From Davidsoniella eucalypti (lineage: Eukaryota > Ascomycota > Sordariomycetes > Microascales > Ceratocystidaceae), in contig RMBW01000020.1 in assembly GCA_004009845.1 (NCBI GenBank), positions 186,001 to 250,000 on the forward strand: DNA of 64,000 bases, read 5' to 3'. This document shows positions 1-10,327 of this stretch, piece after piece (position 1 is the stretch's first letter; the number at the start of each line of letters is the position of its first letter). The position numbers and the translations under genes are program-made. The notes under the pieces are model-generated. The model was given only the letters and a program-made list of their open reading frames with translations. It had not been told where the DNA came from and did no database searches.

Positions 1-1459
1 TCATCGTTTGACGGTATTTGTCACGGTCGCTGATGTACTGCTTCATGGCTGATGAGTTTTCGGCATCTTCCGTGTCGGGCTTCTCGTTTGAAAGTGGCAA
101 GGCACTCAGAATCGTGTTGACGGGCTCTTCAAACCCAAGATCGATCATGCGATCAGCCTCATCCATAATCACGTAACAGCACTGCGCGAAGACAACAAGT
201 CTACGGTCGATACAGTCAACAAGACGACCAGGCGTGGCAACAATGATATGAGCACCGTCACGCAGCGCATATGCTTGTTCTTCCAGTGAGTGACCACCGA
301 CAATGCTGACAACGCGGTATCCCATGGGACGTGCGAAACGACGGGCTTCCTTCTCAATCTGTTGCACTAGTTCACGGGTTGGTGCCAGAATAAGTGCATA
401 CGGTCCGTCATTCTTGTTGAATTCGGTGAAAGGTGGTAAATCTGAGATGTAGACAAGTAGAGGCAGTAGGAAAGCCAACGTTTTACCGGAGCCAGTAACG
501 GCTACACCAATGAGATCTCGGGCCTGTAAGGCAATAGGAATCGCAGCACGCTGGATAGGTGATGGCTCGTCGAAGCCAACGGAGTCTAGAATACGAAGAA
601 TCTCTTCAGGCAGGTCTGATTCTTGCCAACTGCGCATCGGGTCGGGAATACCACCGCCCTTGGTTGCGATACCAAAGTCCTCCTTGAAGATACGCCAGTC
701 ACGCTGCTTCATTTCTGACAGCTTCTTCTTGGACCAGTGGCGACCCATGCCTGTCTTGTTGTCCTTCTCGATAGCTCGGTCACGGCCGCGGTAGAATTCA
801 CGAAGTAGCTCCTGTGCGCGCTCGCGGCCAGTCACAGGGTCCTTTTGCTCGATGAACTTGATCTGCTCCTTGAGACGCTCCTCAGCAGCGACATCGAAGC
901 GCTCATCCCATGTGTAGAACGTCTTTGGTGCCGACGACTTGTGTTGTTTTCGAGGTTGTTCGGTCAGCTTATCTGTTCGTGTAGTATCGTCTTCAAGACT
1001 CCAATCAAAGTTGAACTGTTCACCAGCCCTGGTGCGTTTACGCTTGACTACAAATGTTGATTTTTTATTGACGTCTGGCCCGAGGTAGTGTTCACGCCAC
1101 TTGCGTTCTTCTGTGATATCGGCCTGTGTGAGACCGGCTGCTAGCCACTTCTCCGTCTCGAATTTGCCAGTTCCGCGCTCGGCGCGCATCGCTTCGTGGG
1201 CGGCGACGATCGATCGTGGGGTAATAGTCGATTCTTTAGTTTTTGCCTTGTCACCCTGGAGCCACTTCTTGTCGCGCTCATCGGCTATGGCCTTAGATTG
1301 TTGTTTTTTGGCCTCTTCCTCTTGTTTTTGCTTCTTAGCCAGAGCATCTCTTTGGGATTTTGGTATCCATCTTGGCTTGCGAGCCGCTTCGTCAGCATCC
1401 TTCTTTTGTTTTAAGAAATTGTCGAGATCGAACTTCGGTTTCTTGGCTGAAGGCTCCAT
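1..1459 (-). CDS. PRP28: Prp28-type DEAD-box pre-mRNA splicing helicase, 3' part outside the window
   Basis: ATP-dependent RNA helicase that exchanges U1 for U6 at the 5' splice site during activation of the U4/U6.U5 tri-snRNP, in the nucleus (known of the family). The reading frame is open from the ATG at 1459 to the window edge, 486 codons without a visible intron. The first 250 residues are charged, rich in Lys and Glu, with the FYTWDERFD block typical of Prp28/DDX23. Helicase motifs follow: a Q-motif near residue 305, Walker A (TGSGKT) near 323, PTREL, TPGRL near 410, and DEAD near 433-436. The SAT motif and second RecA lobe lie beyond position 1, so the gene is cut by the window and not broken. 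It is divergent from COG4 across 2.9 kb. Confidence 0.93.
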   Translation of the reverse strand, partial: MEPSAKKPKFDLDNFLKQKKDADEAARKPRWIPKSQRDALAKKQKQEEEAKKQQSKAIADERDKKWLQGDKAKTKESTITPRSIVAAHEAMRAERGTGKFETEKWLAAGLTQADITEERKWREHYLGPDVNKKSTFVVKRKRTRAGEQFNFDWSLEDDTTRTDKLTEQPRKQHKSSAPKTFYTWDERFDVAAEERLKEQIKFIEQKDPVTGRERAQELLREFYRGRDRAIEKDNKTGMGRHWSKKKLSEMKQRDWRIFKEDFGIATKGGGIPDPMRSWQESDLPEEILRILDSVGFDEPSPIQRAAIPIALQARDLIGVAVTGSGKTLAFLLPLLVYISDLPPFTEFNKNDGPYALILAPTRELVQQIEKEARRFARPMGYRVVSIVGGHSLEEQAYALRDGAHIIVATPGRLVDCIDRRLVVFAQCCYVIMDEADRMIDLGFEEPVNTILSALPLSNEKPDTEDAENSSAMKQYISDRDKYRQTM

Positions 1460-2237
1460 TATTGTGATTTTAGGGGATATCGATAGATATTCGGTAGGAT
1501 ATTGATGGATAAAAGCGATGAACTCAGCCCATTAGTTTGCCTGAGAAGCTATCTAGAAGTAGCTTAATGGCAAGGCTGACATCGGAAAACATTTAGTGGA
1601 GCCCAGCCCAGTAACAAGCCCACTAAAGTCCTGTCAGGAAAAAAAAGAAGAAGAAAAAAACCGGTATATTCTCGCTAAAATGTGAACTGCATGTATTCAC
1701 ACTGTTTCATTCTTGTAGCTTAAAACTATGAAGTAAGAAACGTAAAAAGAAGAGATCTATCCTCTTGTAACCTAGAGCCTGCAGGGCAGCTTTCAGGAGG
1801 GTACATGAAAAAAGTCAGGAACTACGCATGTTACTATATCATAAAGATATCTATGCACTGCAGTTCTGGAATATCAACTACTATATCTAGTTCACCAACG
1901 CCCAGCTCTCTCAAGAAGACCTCCAATACCAATGCTCAACCAGTGCCTCTACAGAGCCATCCCCAAAAGACAGCCACAAAACCAGTTCCCTAAGTGGAGA
2001 TAACTATGACTAGCTCTCAAGGGTTCATATAATCCTGTCAACCCTAATGTTTGATAGCTAAGATATATCAAAAGACAGCACTATTATTCACTGACACTGT
2101 CGTTAACTAGTTAAGAAATGGACAAGAATACTCTTTATCGAATTTGTAGTGGATAATTATTTGATTAAAATCTTTTTGATTCCGGCTAAGATACTTGTCA
2201 CTGGGTGTCCACTTTTATCACCACTAAAACCTGAATG

Positions 2238-2791
2238 CTAGCAAGATATATACTGGCGGGAAACAGCTCCAAAGCCTGCTATCGAGCCAATAATAACTCC
2301 GAACCAGTGTAGTCACCCGAGAGCCACTTTCCTGTTTTAGTAACTTTACCGCTTTTAACTCGCCCTTGCGGACAAACTAAAGGCGGAAGGTCGGCATTGT
2401 TGCTTGAATTGCACGCACGTATCTAGCCCAAAGAGAATATTGTTTTGTAAGCAGAATTGTAAGCAGGGGAATCCCACGTATTGGGAAGAGGAATCTAGTA
2501 ATATCAAAGACCATTTTAATATTTGTCACGCCGTAATATTTCAATATATCTAGACTTTGGCTAGGTCATGTAAATCTAGTTAAAAAGGCTGTCTCGTTAA
2601 GCAACTTTCGCGTCTAAGGCTCGGCTTCGCATATAGAAGCCCTTGTTTATTGATCATTAAGCTTCTTTGTGTTGCTATTAATATGCCAATAAGATACGAC
2701 GTGAGCTAAATAATCAGAGTCAACCGAGGACCGACATAGAGTTTAAGTCGTACTTAACATTCGTTATCTCCCCTTTGTCACATTGTTCCGC
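2238..2791. repeat. Dispersed repeat, copy 1 (554 bp)
   Basis: Matches 46879-47472 on the same strand almost throughout by eye. Shared edges are CTAGCAAGATATATAC on the left and TTGTTCCGC on the right. Relative to copy 2 it lacks about 24 bases after CTCGCCC and about 20 bases after TATCTAGAC. No TG...CA ends, terminal inverted repeats or coding frame were found. It could be a solo LTR or another non-coding repeat; the class is unknown. Confidence 0.85.
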
Positions 2792-3301
2792 AAGAAACCG
2801 ATCTGCACCCTGATCCTACGACAAAACCCATACCCTGTACTATGTACAATTTTTCTCTTTCAGGTCTATATATTTAAACCCTTGATTACAGTTAACTTGT
2901 TTGAGCTTGGTAATCAACCTAACGTCTCTCTTCTGTCAAAATGTATCTTAATATTGTCCTGTGGACTCCCTCTCTCCATTTATCTACTGTTCGAATTTGC
3001 CACAAATTAATTGTATTGTATGTGTGTAGTTAAGGAGAGTAAACACTTAACTAAATAGAGCTTGCGGAGGCTTTTTGGCGTGCAAAAGTAAGGATCTCTG
3101 ACTACTTTCCTACATCTCTACAATTTCTACAATCTTTACTATAGCCTCAACAGTGTCCAGCTAAGTACTCTCCATTTATAACGAGTTCTCTTTATATTAT
3201 ATTCTTTACTGCTTTTTGATCCTGGCCACCTACGTTTATCAAAAGTCAAAAATCACACATATACTGTTTATATTGAAGTTTGAGAGTTAACTGCAATGGT
3301 C

Positions 3302-3351
3302 GGGTTTTTTTTAATTCATTAATCTTATGGAGCTATAGAGCTATGAAGATA
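3302..3351 (-). mobile_element. Short A-tailed element, copy 1 (about 50 bp)
   Basis: Read on the minus strand it runs from ATCTTCATAGCTC through two heptamer-like CATAGCT/CTATAGCT units, then AAGATTAATGAATT, an A8 tract and CCC. It is flanked by TGCAATGGTC (3292-3301) and TGCACAGGAC (3352-3361), which match at 7 of 10 positions and may be a decayed target-site duplication. The same sequence occurs at 7247-7297 and 57759-57822. Confidence 0.6.
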
Positions 3352-4342
3352 TGCACAGGACGGTTACATCTTAGTTTCTAGGATTTCAATGCCAGTTCTT
3401 GAAATTGGACTTTGATTTGAATTAGAACGGATTAAGATAAAGCTAACTGCACTATCTAACACTGGTTGATAGGCATCGTATAGACCAAGCATTGCACTTA
3501 TCTACTTTCTAGATATAGGTTCTGACATTGTTTCAATATCTCTCTTTGTATTTTACTTCTGATAAATATGACTTGATCTTGGACTTAGCTTTTTTCTTGA
3601 TCTATTTCTTTGCCGACTATTCTCTTCTTGACTACCAGTGCCTTTACATAACACTTTTCTGCTTGTTGTCTATATACCTCAAATGTTATGGAACTTTCAC
3701 AAGCTCTTGATCTACCACTCTCCTCTATTCAATGGATAAGTGAACTAGATTTATCACAAAGTGATCGTGGGCGGGTAAATAAGGTTTAAAGCCTGTTTTG
3801 GTAATGATAATAATGTAATAATCATAGCCGAATGTTGAGACTTTAGTGAATCAAGGTACACTTATACGGTATATTTTTCAGTATGCCTAGTCTAATCTTT
3901 TCGTTTTTATTGTTACACATTTTTGACGGCACTTTGGCAGCTGGCAGACTTAGCATGGGGTACATTGTGTTTTGAAGGCCTAAGTATCTTTTTTGAACAT
4001 CCCTGCTAGAGCTTGTAGATTAAGACGAACAGCCTGTAAATTAAACGTTCCCCTCCAAAACCTGAGTAGCTTCGATCACCGACAAACGGCAGACACTTCA
4101 AACTTGGCGCTAGCTCTTTAATTCCAACTCAACAACAATATTTTCCTACCAATTGGTTTGGTGCCCAACCTGCGAACTCAGATTCACAAAGGCCGACTAC
4201 TACAGCAACAAACAAGTTAACCCTAGGCCCAAACCCTCTCTCTTCACAGCTGCAATGCCTATCTAGCTACGACAACCATACCACATACCACACACCACCA
4301 TAGTAGCTCTATTACCGCAATACCTGATCTCCGACGTCCAAA

Positions 4343-6832
4343 ATGTCCATCAGCCGGCCCCCAACGACTCCAGGCCTGACCGGCGGCCTCCGAACCGATC
4401 CTAAGACAACCGTAGCGGCTAGTATCCACGAGGCCAACGACGTCACCGCCGTGCGCGCAGCACTTGCCTCATTACAAAAGCGCGATGAAGCCCTAACCTC
4501 ACGGCTCGACAGTCTAGTAGCCTCACAAATCGAGCTTGTGCGCGAGCTACAGCGCCTCGAATTCCTGCGCGCCACACTGGGAAGTCAAGCCATAGCCGTG
4601 CGCTCTGTCAGTAATCAGATGGTGGCATCGGCAGCCGAGACCGCGGGACGACTGAGCGACAAGGTCCGCGAGCTGGATCTCGAGAAGAGCCGCGTGGAGG
4701 CCACACTGGGGGTTGTCGAGCAGGTTGCTGAGCTCAAGGCCTGCATCAATGGTGTTGTAGGTAGCATGGGCGCACCACAGGACTGGGAAGCTGCTGCAGG
4801 TTATATCGAGCGCGCTAGCAAGGTTCCGGAGGAGATCACGCGCGGCGGCTTTGCAGCGGCGATAGTCCCTAGCGTGGAGGTACCTGATGCGCCGTGGGTA
4901 ACGCTGGAGAATGCCAAGGAGAGTCTCTGTGGTCTCTTCCTGCGCGAATTTGAGAAGGCGGCGCAGGATAACGACTCGGCCAAGGTCACTCGCTTCTTTA
5001 AGCTATTCCCACTTATTGGCCGTGGTGATGTCGGTCTGGATATCTATGGCAAGTTCGTTTGTCAGGGCGTTTCGGGCACGGCCCGAGCTACACTCAAGCT
5101 GGCCACAGAATCACAGCAGACTGAAGGCTTCTTCTATGCGAACGCGCTAACCAAACTTTTCGAGCATATTGCACAGGTAGTCGACGGCCACGGAGGTCTT
5201 GTTGAGCGGCATTATGGCTCGGGCAAAATGGGCAGAGTCATTGAGCGTCTACAGCAAGAAGTTGATGTGCAGGGCGGCATTATCATTGACTCGTGGAGCG
5301 AGGAACGAGATGTTTCACGCCGCCTTACAGACGTCAAGAGCTATCCATTCTCTTTCTTGGTGCAAAGCTTCTTACCACAGCAACAACGTAATGCCATTCC
5401 ACGAGTAAATTCACCGTCAATGGGCACCGGAGCAAATCCAAGGCAAAGTGAAGATGAGGGTGTCAATATGAAGGAGGTCGATGGCCTTCTAGGAGAAATT
5501 GCCGTCATGTTGGGCCGCTGGGCTCTATATACCCGGTTCTTAGCTGCCAAATGCAAAGTACGTTGGTATCTACAGATATTAGCTACACTAAACTAACTAA
5601 TCACATCATCGCAGGTCCCAAATACACCAGACGATGCAAGCTTAACACTTCCAGATGTACTGCAAAAGTCCAATCTCAACAAGAAAATCTCTTCGAAATT
5701 AACCACACCCTACAACGTCATGTCAACCTTCTTCTTCCGAAGATCAGTTGAGAAGGCTTTCCAAATGGACGAGTATCCATCAGGCCTAACATTGGTTCCT
5801 ACAAAGCCCCTCGGAAGCAGTCCACCATTTATAATCCTTGCCGTGGACGATGTCATCTTTATTGTCAATGCTGTGATAGAAAAGTGTTTATCAACTTCAC
5901 AAAAGGATATCGTATCATCCGTGGTCCCAACGATTGCACGGGTTCTAGGCGCTGATTTCGTCGGGATGATCCAGCGCAAGATGCGAGACGAATCATATCC
6001 CAAGCCGTTGGTTCAGGGCGGGTTCCCGCCTGAAGACAAGATTATCCAGTTTATCGTGTTGATCAATAGTTTAGACATGTCCAACGACTACCTAAGTCGA
6101 ATTGTAGCAGGTAAAACGGGAACTACGCCCGAGCTAGTCATAGCTTCAGCTCCAGTTACACCGGCACCTAGCTCACAGTTATGTCACGCCTTCCCGTTCC
6201 CCAAAGACGCTGGGATTGTAGCCACACATCTCACCAACATGCTACACTCGTTCACCGCCAAAACAACGGAGCTCATGACCGAAGGCATCCAAGTCTTATT
6301 CAACAATGTCGTCAAGCTTCGACTGCGGCCTGTCCTCTCAGAAACCTTCCGGGACGTAGACTATGCGCTAAGCGAGGAAGACATAGAAGAAATTGCCGAG
6401 GAAGAAGACCAAGACGTGGCAGAGCTACTAGATCAAGTCCCACGACGCTTTGAGCACGGATGGGATCACCTAATGAAGCCAATTGCACGCATTATGACAC
6501 CCAAAACATACGCAGACTTGCACGACATCACGGCTCGCTATCTCTCACGTATTCTCGAGAAACGCATCTGGAGCTACGCAGGCCGCACCAACGGTTACGG
6601 TGCTATCCGTATGGAAAAGGACTTTAGTGGCATGATCGGCACAGTTTCTAAGGGCAATTATAGCATCAGAGAGGTGTTTTCCAAGATCTCCCAGATCCTC
6701 ATGATTGTCAATATGGAAGAGGAAGAGTGGGAGGAGATTGCCCTAGCGGCCGAGGCTGGTGATGAAGATGGGTTTCTCTGGGTACTTAGTGAAGATGAGC
6801 GTAACAAAGCTCGAACTTTGGTCAAGTCATGA
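4343..6832 (+). CDS. COG4: Conserved oligomeric Golgi complex subunit 4
   Basis: Core subunit of lobe A of the COG tethering complex, needed for retrograde intra-Golgi vesicle traffic and glycosyltransferase recycling (known of the family). Exons 4343-5557 and 5615-6832 give 810 residues, close to the usual length of about 800. The 57-bp intron starts GTACGT, has a CTAAC branch site and ends GCAG; it falls in phase 0 between AAA and GTC. The N-terminal third is predicted to be helical coiled coil, rich in Leu, Glu and Arg. The joined part carries the conserved YNVMSTFFFRRSVEKAF block and PSGLTL. The C-terminus is acidic (MEEEEWEEI) as in fungal COG4. The start is the first ATG in frame and is well placed before the conserved region. 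Confidence 0.95.
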
Positions 6833-7666
6833 TCAAGATGGGAGCGCCATTACACATTAAAAAATAATTAGGTCATGTATGATGATGCACGTATTACTAA
6901 ATGATGTGTGTGCAAGACATGTTGAAATGAGGAATGTAGTCATTAGGGTTTTATGTATTGTATGTGGGTTACTATACATTTCCTACCGAATATATAGAAC
7001 CGACGAGCCGCCAGAAAACTAATTTCAAGAAAGGTAAAAAAAATTGAATATCATCTTCTTATTTTCTTGATTATAGTTTCATTTTCTTGCTTATAATGGA
7101 TTCTAGAATCCAAGAAATCACATGGGCAATCGGTGCAACATTTCCAAAATTTCTTGCATCAATTTTATAGCAGCACAAAATTTTCGAATGAGTCAAGCAA
7201 GCGTATGCCGCTATTTATGGTTTGGGTAACAAGTAACCATCCGTTTTAAATCTTTATAGCTCCATAGCTCCATAAGATAAATGAATTAAAAAAAACCCCA
7301 TCCGTTTGGGATCATCTAGAAAACAAGCGACTGCCCCTCCATTCCTATCTAATCAATCTTTTTGATAGTTCGATATTCCTAGACCGAACTTTGTACAATC
7401 CATTGATAACGATCATCCAGCGGTTTTAACTATTTTCTAATGATAGTCTAACCTAAGCACTATTTGCCTCTGTTTTGACGATACCCTCATATCCAGTTAT
7501 ATAACAAGCACTCCTCTACTATACGCTATACTTGGAAGTCCTCATTGTGGCGCTCCGGTTCAGTTCGTTTGCGATAGCAGCGCCTCCAACAAGTCGAGGT
7601 TTTTCATTTTTAGCCGTGCATCTTAAAAGAGCAGAAGTCTCTGTACAATCTTCGCTACCATCCACA
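6833..7666. other. COG4-SUA5 intergenic region
   Basis: About 830 bases between tandem genes. It contains copy 2 of the short A-tailed element (7247-7297). From 7505 onward the SUA5 frame is already open, upstream of the first ATG. Otherwise I see AT-rich spacer only. Confidence 0.6.
7247..7297 (+). mobile_element. Short A-tailed element, copy 2, with perfect 10-bp flanking duplication
   Basis: A 51-bp insert running from TAAATCTTTATAGCTCC through a second CATAGCTCC unit, AAGATAAATGAATT and A8 to CC. It is flanked on both sides by the identical 10-mer CCATCCGTTT (7237-7246 and 7298-7307). It lies in the opposite orientation to copies 1 and 3. The exact flanking repeat is the strongest evidence that this unit was inserted and is not a conserved regulatory site. 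Confidence 0.72.
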
Positions 7667-8977
7667 ATGACGCTCCAAACCCGTATCATCAAAGTCAGCC
7701 ATAGCGGCAGCGAGCTTGGCGCCTTCGAGCCTGTAGGCTCTCTCGAGACTTGGGTTATTCCATCTTCTTCCTCATCGACCCCAGAAGCGGCACAAGCCCT
7801 AGCGGATCTACAAGCAGCGGCATCGTACATTGCCACGAACGATACGCCAGTCGCTTTTCCAACCGAAACCGTCTATGGTCTCGGTGCTGATGCCACGCGC
7901 TCTTCTGCCGTACGCGGCATCTACACCACCAAGGGACGGCCATCTGATAACCCACTAATCAGTCACATCGCCGACCTCTCTATGCTGCGCGATCTGCTTG
8001 ACCCAGCTGGCCACCTACGCTCCACCAACCCACCCACCGACCCGATCCCATCCATCTACTACCCGCTGATCCAAAGATTCTGGCCCGGCCCGCTAACAAT
8101 ACTGCTGCCCAACCACCCACAGGACTCGCGACTGGCCCCAGAAGTCACTGCAGGCTTGCCGACCTGGGGCGTACGCATGCCACAGACGCCGTTGGCGCTG
8201 GCATTGATCAAGCTAGCGGGTGTTCCGGTAGCCGCGCCGTCCGCCAACGCTTCCACGAAGCCATCACCGACCACGGCGCAGCATGTACTGGATGATCTGG
8301 ATGGACGTATCGGCCTCATCATCGATGGCGGCTCGTGCAGTGTTGGGGTGGAGAGTACGGTGGTTGATGGACTGAGTAATCCGCCAGCTGTGCTACGGCC
8401 GGGCGGTGTGAGCATCGATGAGATTCGCGCGTGTCCCGGTTGGGAGGGCGTGGTGGTGGGATATAAAGACCAGAGTGAGGTCGGCAAGGCGGCACCGCGT
8501 GCGCCAGGTATGAAGTACAAGCACTATAGCCCTAAGGCTCGGGTAACGTTGTATGAGGCCTCGTCAGCTGAAGCTAGAGCTGGCATCTTGGTCGGCGATG
8601 TTGCTGATGCTGTTAGAGGGAAGTCGCAAGTCAAGATCGGAGTCATTAGAACCAAGAGATGGGCTCGTGCTGGTGGCCTGAAAACCAGTGAGCTAGTGAC
8701 TGCACCAAAACTTCAAGGATACGAGGACGAAGAAGAGTCGTTCACGATCTTAGAAGGTAGTTTGAAGAGTGACTCCAGAGAAGCAATCGGTATAGTGTTT
8801 GATATTGATCTCGGCAAAGACATCAGAGGCATTGCACAAGGCTTGTTCTCGGCGTTGAGAACGCTTGACAGACGCAACGTAGATGCTATATTTGTAGATG
8901 GAATAGCAGACGATCTAGATATAGCCGGCGCAGTCATGAACCGACTTCGCAAGGCAGCTACCGATATACGGATATGA
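7667..8977 (+). CDS. SUA5: Threonylcarbamoyl-AMP synthase (Sua5/YrdC)
   Basis: Makes threonylcarbamoyl-AMP from threonine, bicarbonate and ATP, the first step of t6A formation at position 37 of ANN-decoding tRNAs, in cytosol and mitochondria (known of the family). The single exon gives 436 residues from the ATG at 7667. The YrdC domain fills roughly residues 45-260, with FPTETVYGLGAD and the substrate-binding KGRPSDNPL near residues 88-96. A linker with APGMKYKHYSPKA near 280 and a Sua5 C-terminal domain follow. The frame is open upstream to 7505 without an ATG and encodes a basic, Ser/Ala-rich stretch resembling a mitochondrial presequence, so initiation at a near-cognate codon is possible. 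It converges with RET3. Confidence 0.95.
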   Translation: MTLQTRIIKVSHSGSELGAFEPVGSLETWVIPSSSSSTPEAAQALADLQAAASYIATNDTPVAFPTETVYGLGADATRSSAVRGIYTTKGRPSDNPLISHIADLSMLRDLLDPAGHLRSTNPPTDPIPSIYYPLIQRFWPGPLTILLPNHPQDSRLAPEVTAGLPTWGVRMPQTPLALALIKLAGVPVAAPSANASTKPSPTTAQHVLDDLDGRIGLIIDGGSCSVGVESTVVDGLSNPPAVLRPGGVSIDEIRACPGWEGVVVGYKDQSEVGKAAPRAPGMKYKHYSPKARVTLYEASSAEARAGILVGDVADAVRGKSQVKIGVIRTKRWARAGGLKTSELVTAPKLQGYEDEEESFTILEGSLKSDSREAIGIVFDIDLGKDIRGIAQGLFSALRTLDRRNVDAIFVDGIADDLDIAGAVMNRLRKAATDIRI

Positions 8978-9469
8978 TGGTTGTTTAGAGGTAATGATGG
9001 GTGTTATGATATAGACAAAAGTAGCCATTCTTTTTCGTGTTTTGCTTTCGTTTTTTTATACAATAGAAGCAATGACCTTTAAATCTGTGAAATGTGCTTG
9101 TGTATATCAATGTTATAATAGACGTCGTTTGAAAGACAGAAAAAGACCTTCAAGAGGGACGGGGAGACCATAAAAAGAGAACCGCGTCGAGATATAAAAG
9201 ACCGGTATCTACAGCACCAAACGCAACAAAACCAACACATCATAAAAGAACAAACACAGCGGAGTTCCCTTTTTTCCCCGGCCGCTCTCTCATCTCCTCA
9301 ATATAAAAGACCCTGATTCCGTAACCCGATATTGTGACAGTAATAAATAGTACTACAAGCAATAGTAGCAGCATGTGATATCACATGGTATCGTATCGTA
9401 TATTGGTTTTTTGGGCGTTTGACGCCCAATTACTCTCCTCTTTCGTTCTTTCCCACACCAGGCGCAAAT
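8978..9469. other. SUA5-RET3 convergent 3' region
   Basis: About 490 bases between two stop codons, T-rich near 9040-9060. It should hold both 3' UTRs and polyadenylation sites. No gene is seen. Confidence 0.55.
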
Positions 9470-10327
9470 TTACAGGCCCTGCCGTAACCAATCGGTAAGC
9501 TTCGCGCGGCCAAGCTGTGCCAAGTTGTTGACACCCTGCTCGCTGAGATCGATACGGCCAATGTTGACATCCTGTGTAGGTGCCTTGCTGACGCGGTGCA
9601 CAATGATGGTGGGGTCGGTTTCGAGAACGATTCCATCGTCAACGATTTCGTCAATGGCGAGAGCAACAAGGTCGTAATTCTCGCTGATGGTGCGCTTATC
9701 AACGGATTGTCTAGAGAGTAGCGATATGTGTTAGTAGAGAGGGACTTGTGATCGTAGCTGTAGCTGAAGAGACAGATGTACTTGAATAATAGGTGGAGAG
9801 TGTCGCGTAGTGCAAGAATGACGTTGTATAGCAGAATCTCGTTCTCGTCCAGGCTGCCAACGATGTAGATCATGACATCGGAGTCCATCTTGTACAGCAC
9901 CACCCGGTTGTCGTAGAGGATGATATCGTTGTTCTGCTTGGTGGTCTTCTCAAAGAGGCCCTTCTCAAAGGCCTTTTGCGCCTTGACATCAGAGTAGGCA
10001 TTGGCATTGGCGGGCGAGCCTATGGATAGCAAGAAAGGCCAACGTTAGCGGAGCGCATTATGGTAAGGGCGACGATGGACGACCATGTGACAAGCCCCCC
10101 AGCCAGACGCCGGGATTCTCAATGACCGGCTTAGATACGGATAACCGCAGCTGACGGCGCAAGATACACGGTCTCTGGGGGGTAGCTTAGAGCTAGAATG
10201 AGCCTAGGGACGACTAACCTGGGCCTTGGTGTGGCGCGGTGTAGTATTTAGCCAGTATCCGCGAACCATCCTCGCCGCTCAGAACGAGAATGGCATTGAC
10301 AGAGAACAGCGACATTCCGGGTGCCAT
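9470..10327 (-). CDS. RET3: Coatomer subunit zeta
   Basis: Small subunit of the COPI coat that drives Golgi-to-ER retrograde vesicle budding; it pairs with gamma-COP in the adaptor-like subcomplex (known of the family). Exons 10327-10219, 10019-9782 and 9710-9470 join to 195 residues, the usual size. The N-terminus MSLFSVNAILVL follows four extra residues (MAPG). Conserved blocks are DGSRILAKYY, AFEKGLFEKT, DIILYDNRVVLYK, NEILLYNVILALRDTLHLL and, after intron 2, SVDKRTISENYDLVALAID. Intron 1 is 199 bp, about three times the local norm, and GC-rich with a strong inverted repeat; intron 2 is 71 bp. The stop follows WLRQGL, as in homologues. Confidence 0.95.

Larger units (their letters stand above)
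1460..4342. other. Intergenic region between divergent PRP28 and COG4
   Basis: About 2.9 kb of AT-rich DNA without a credible gene. It holds copy 1 of the dispersed repeat (2238-2791) and copy 1 of the short A-tailed element (3302-3351). The last 250 bases before COG4 are A/C-rich, as expected of a fungal 5' leader. Small frames at 1805, 2783 and 3528 have no recognisable motifs. Confidence 0.6.
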
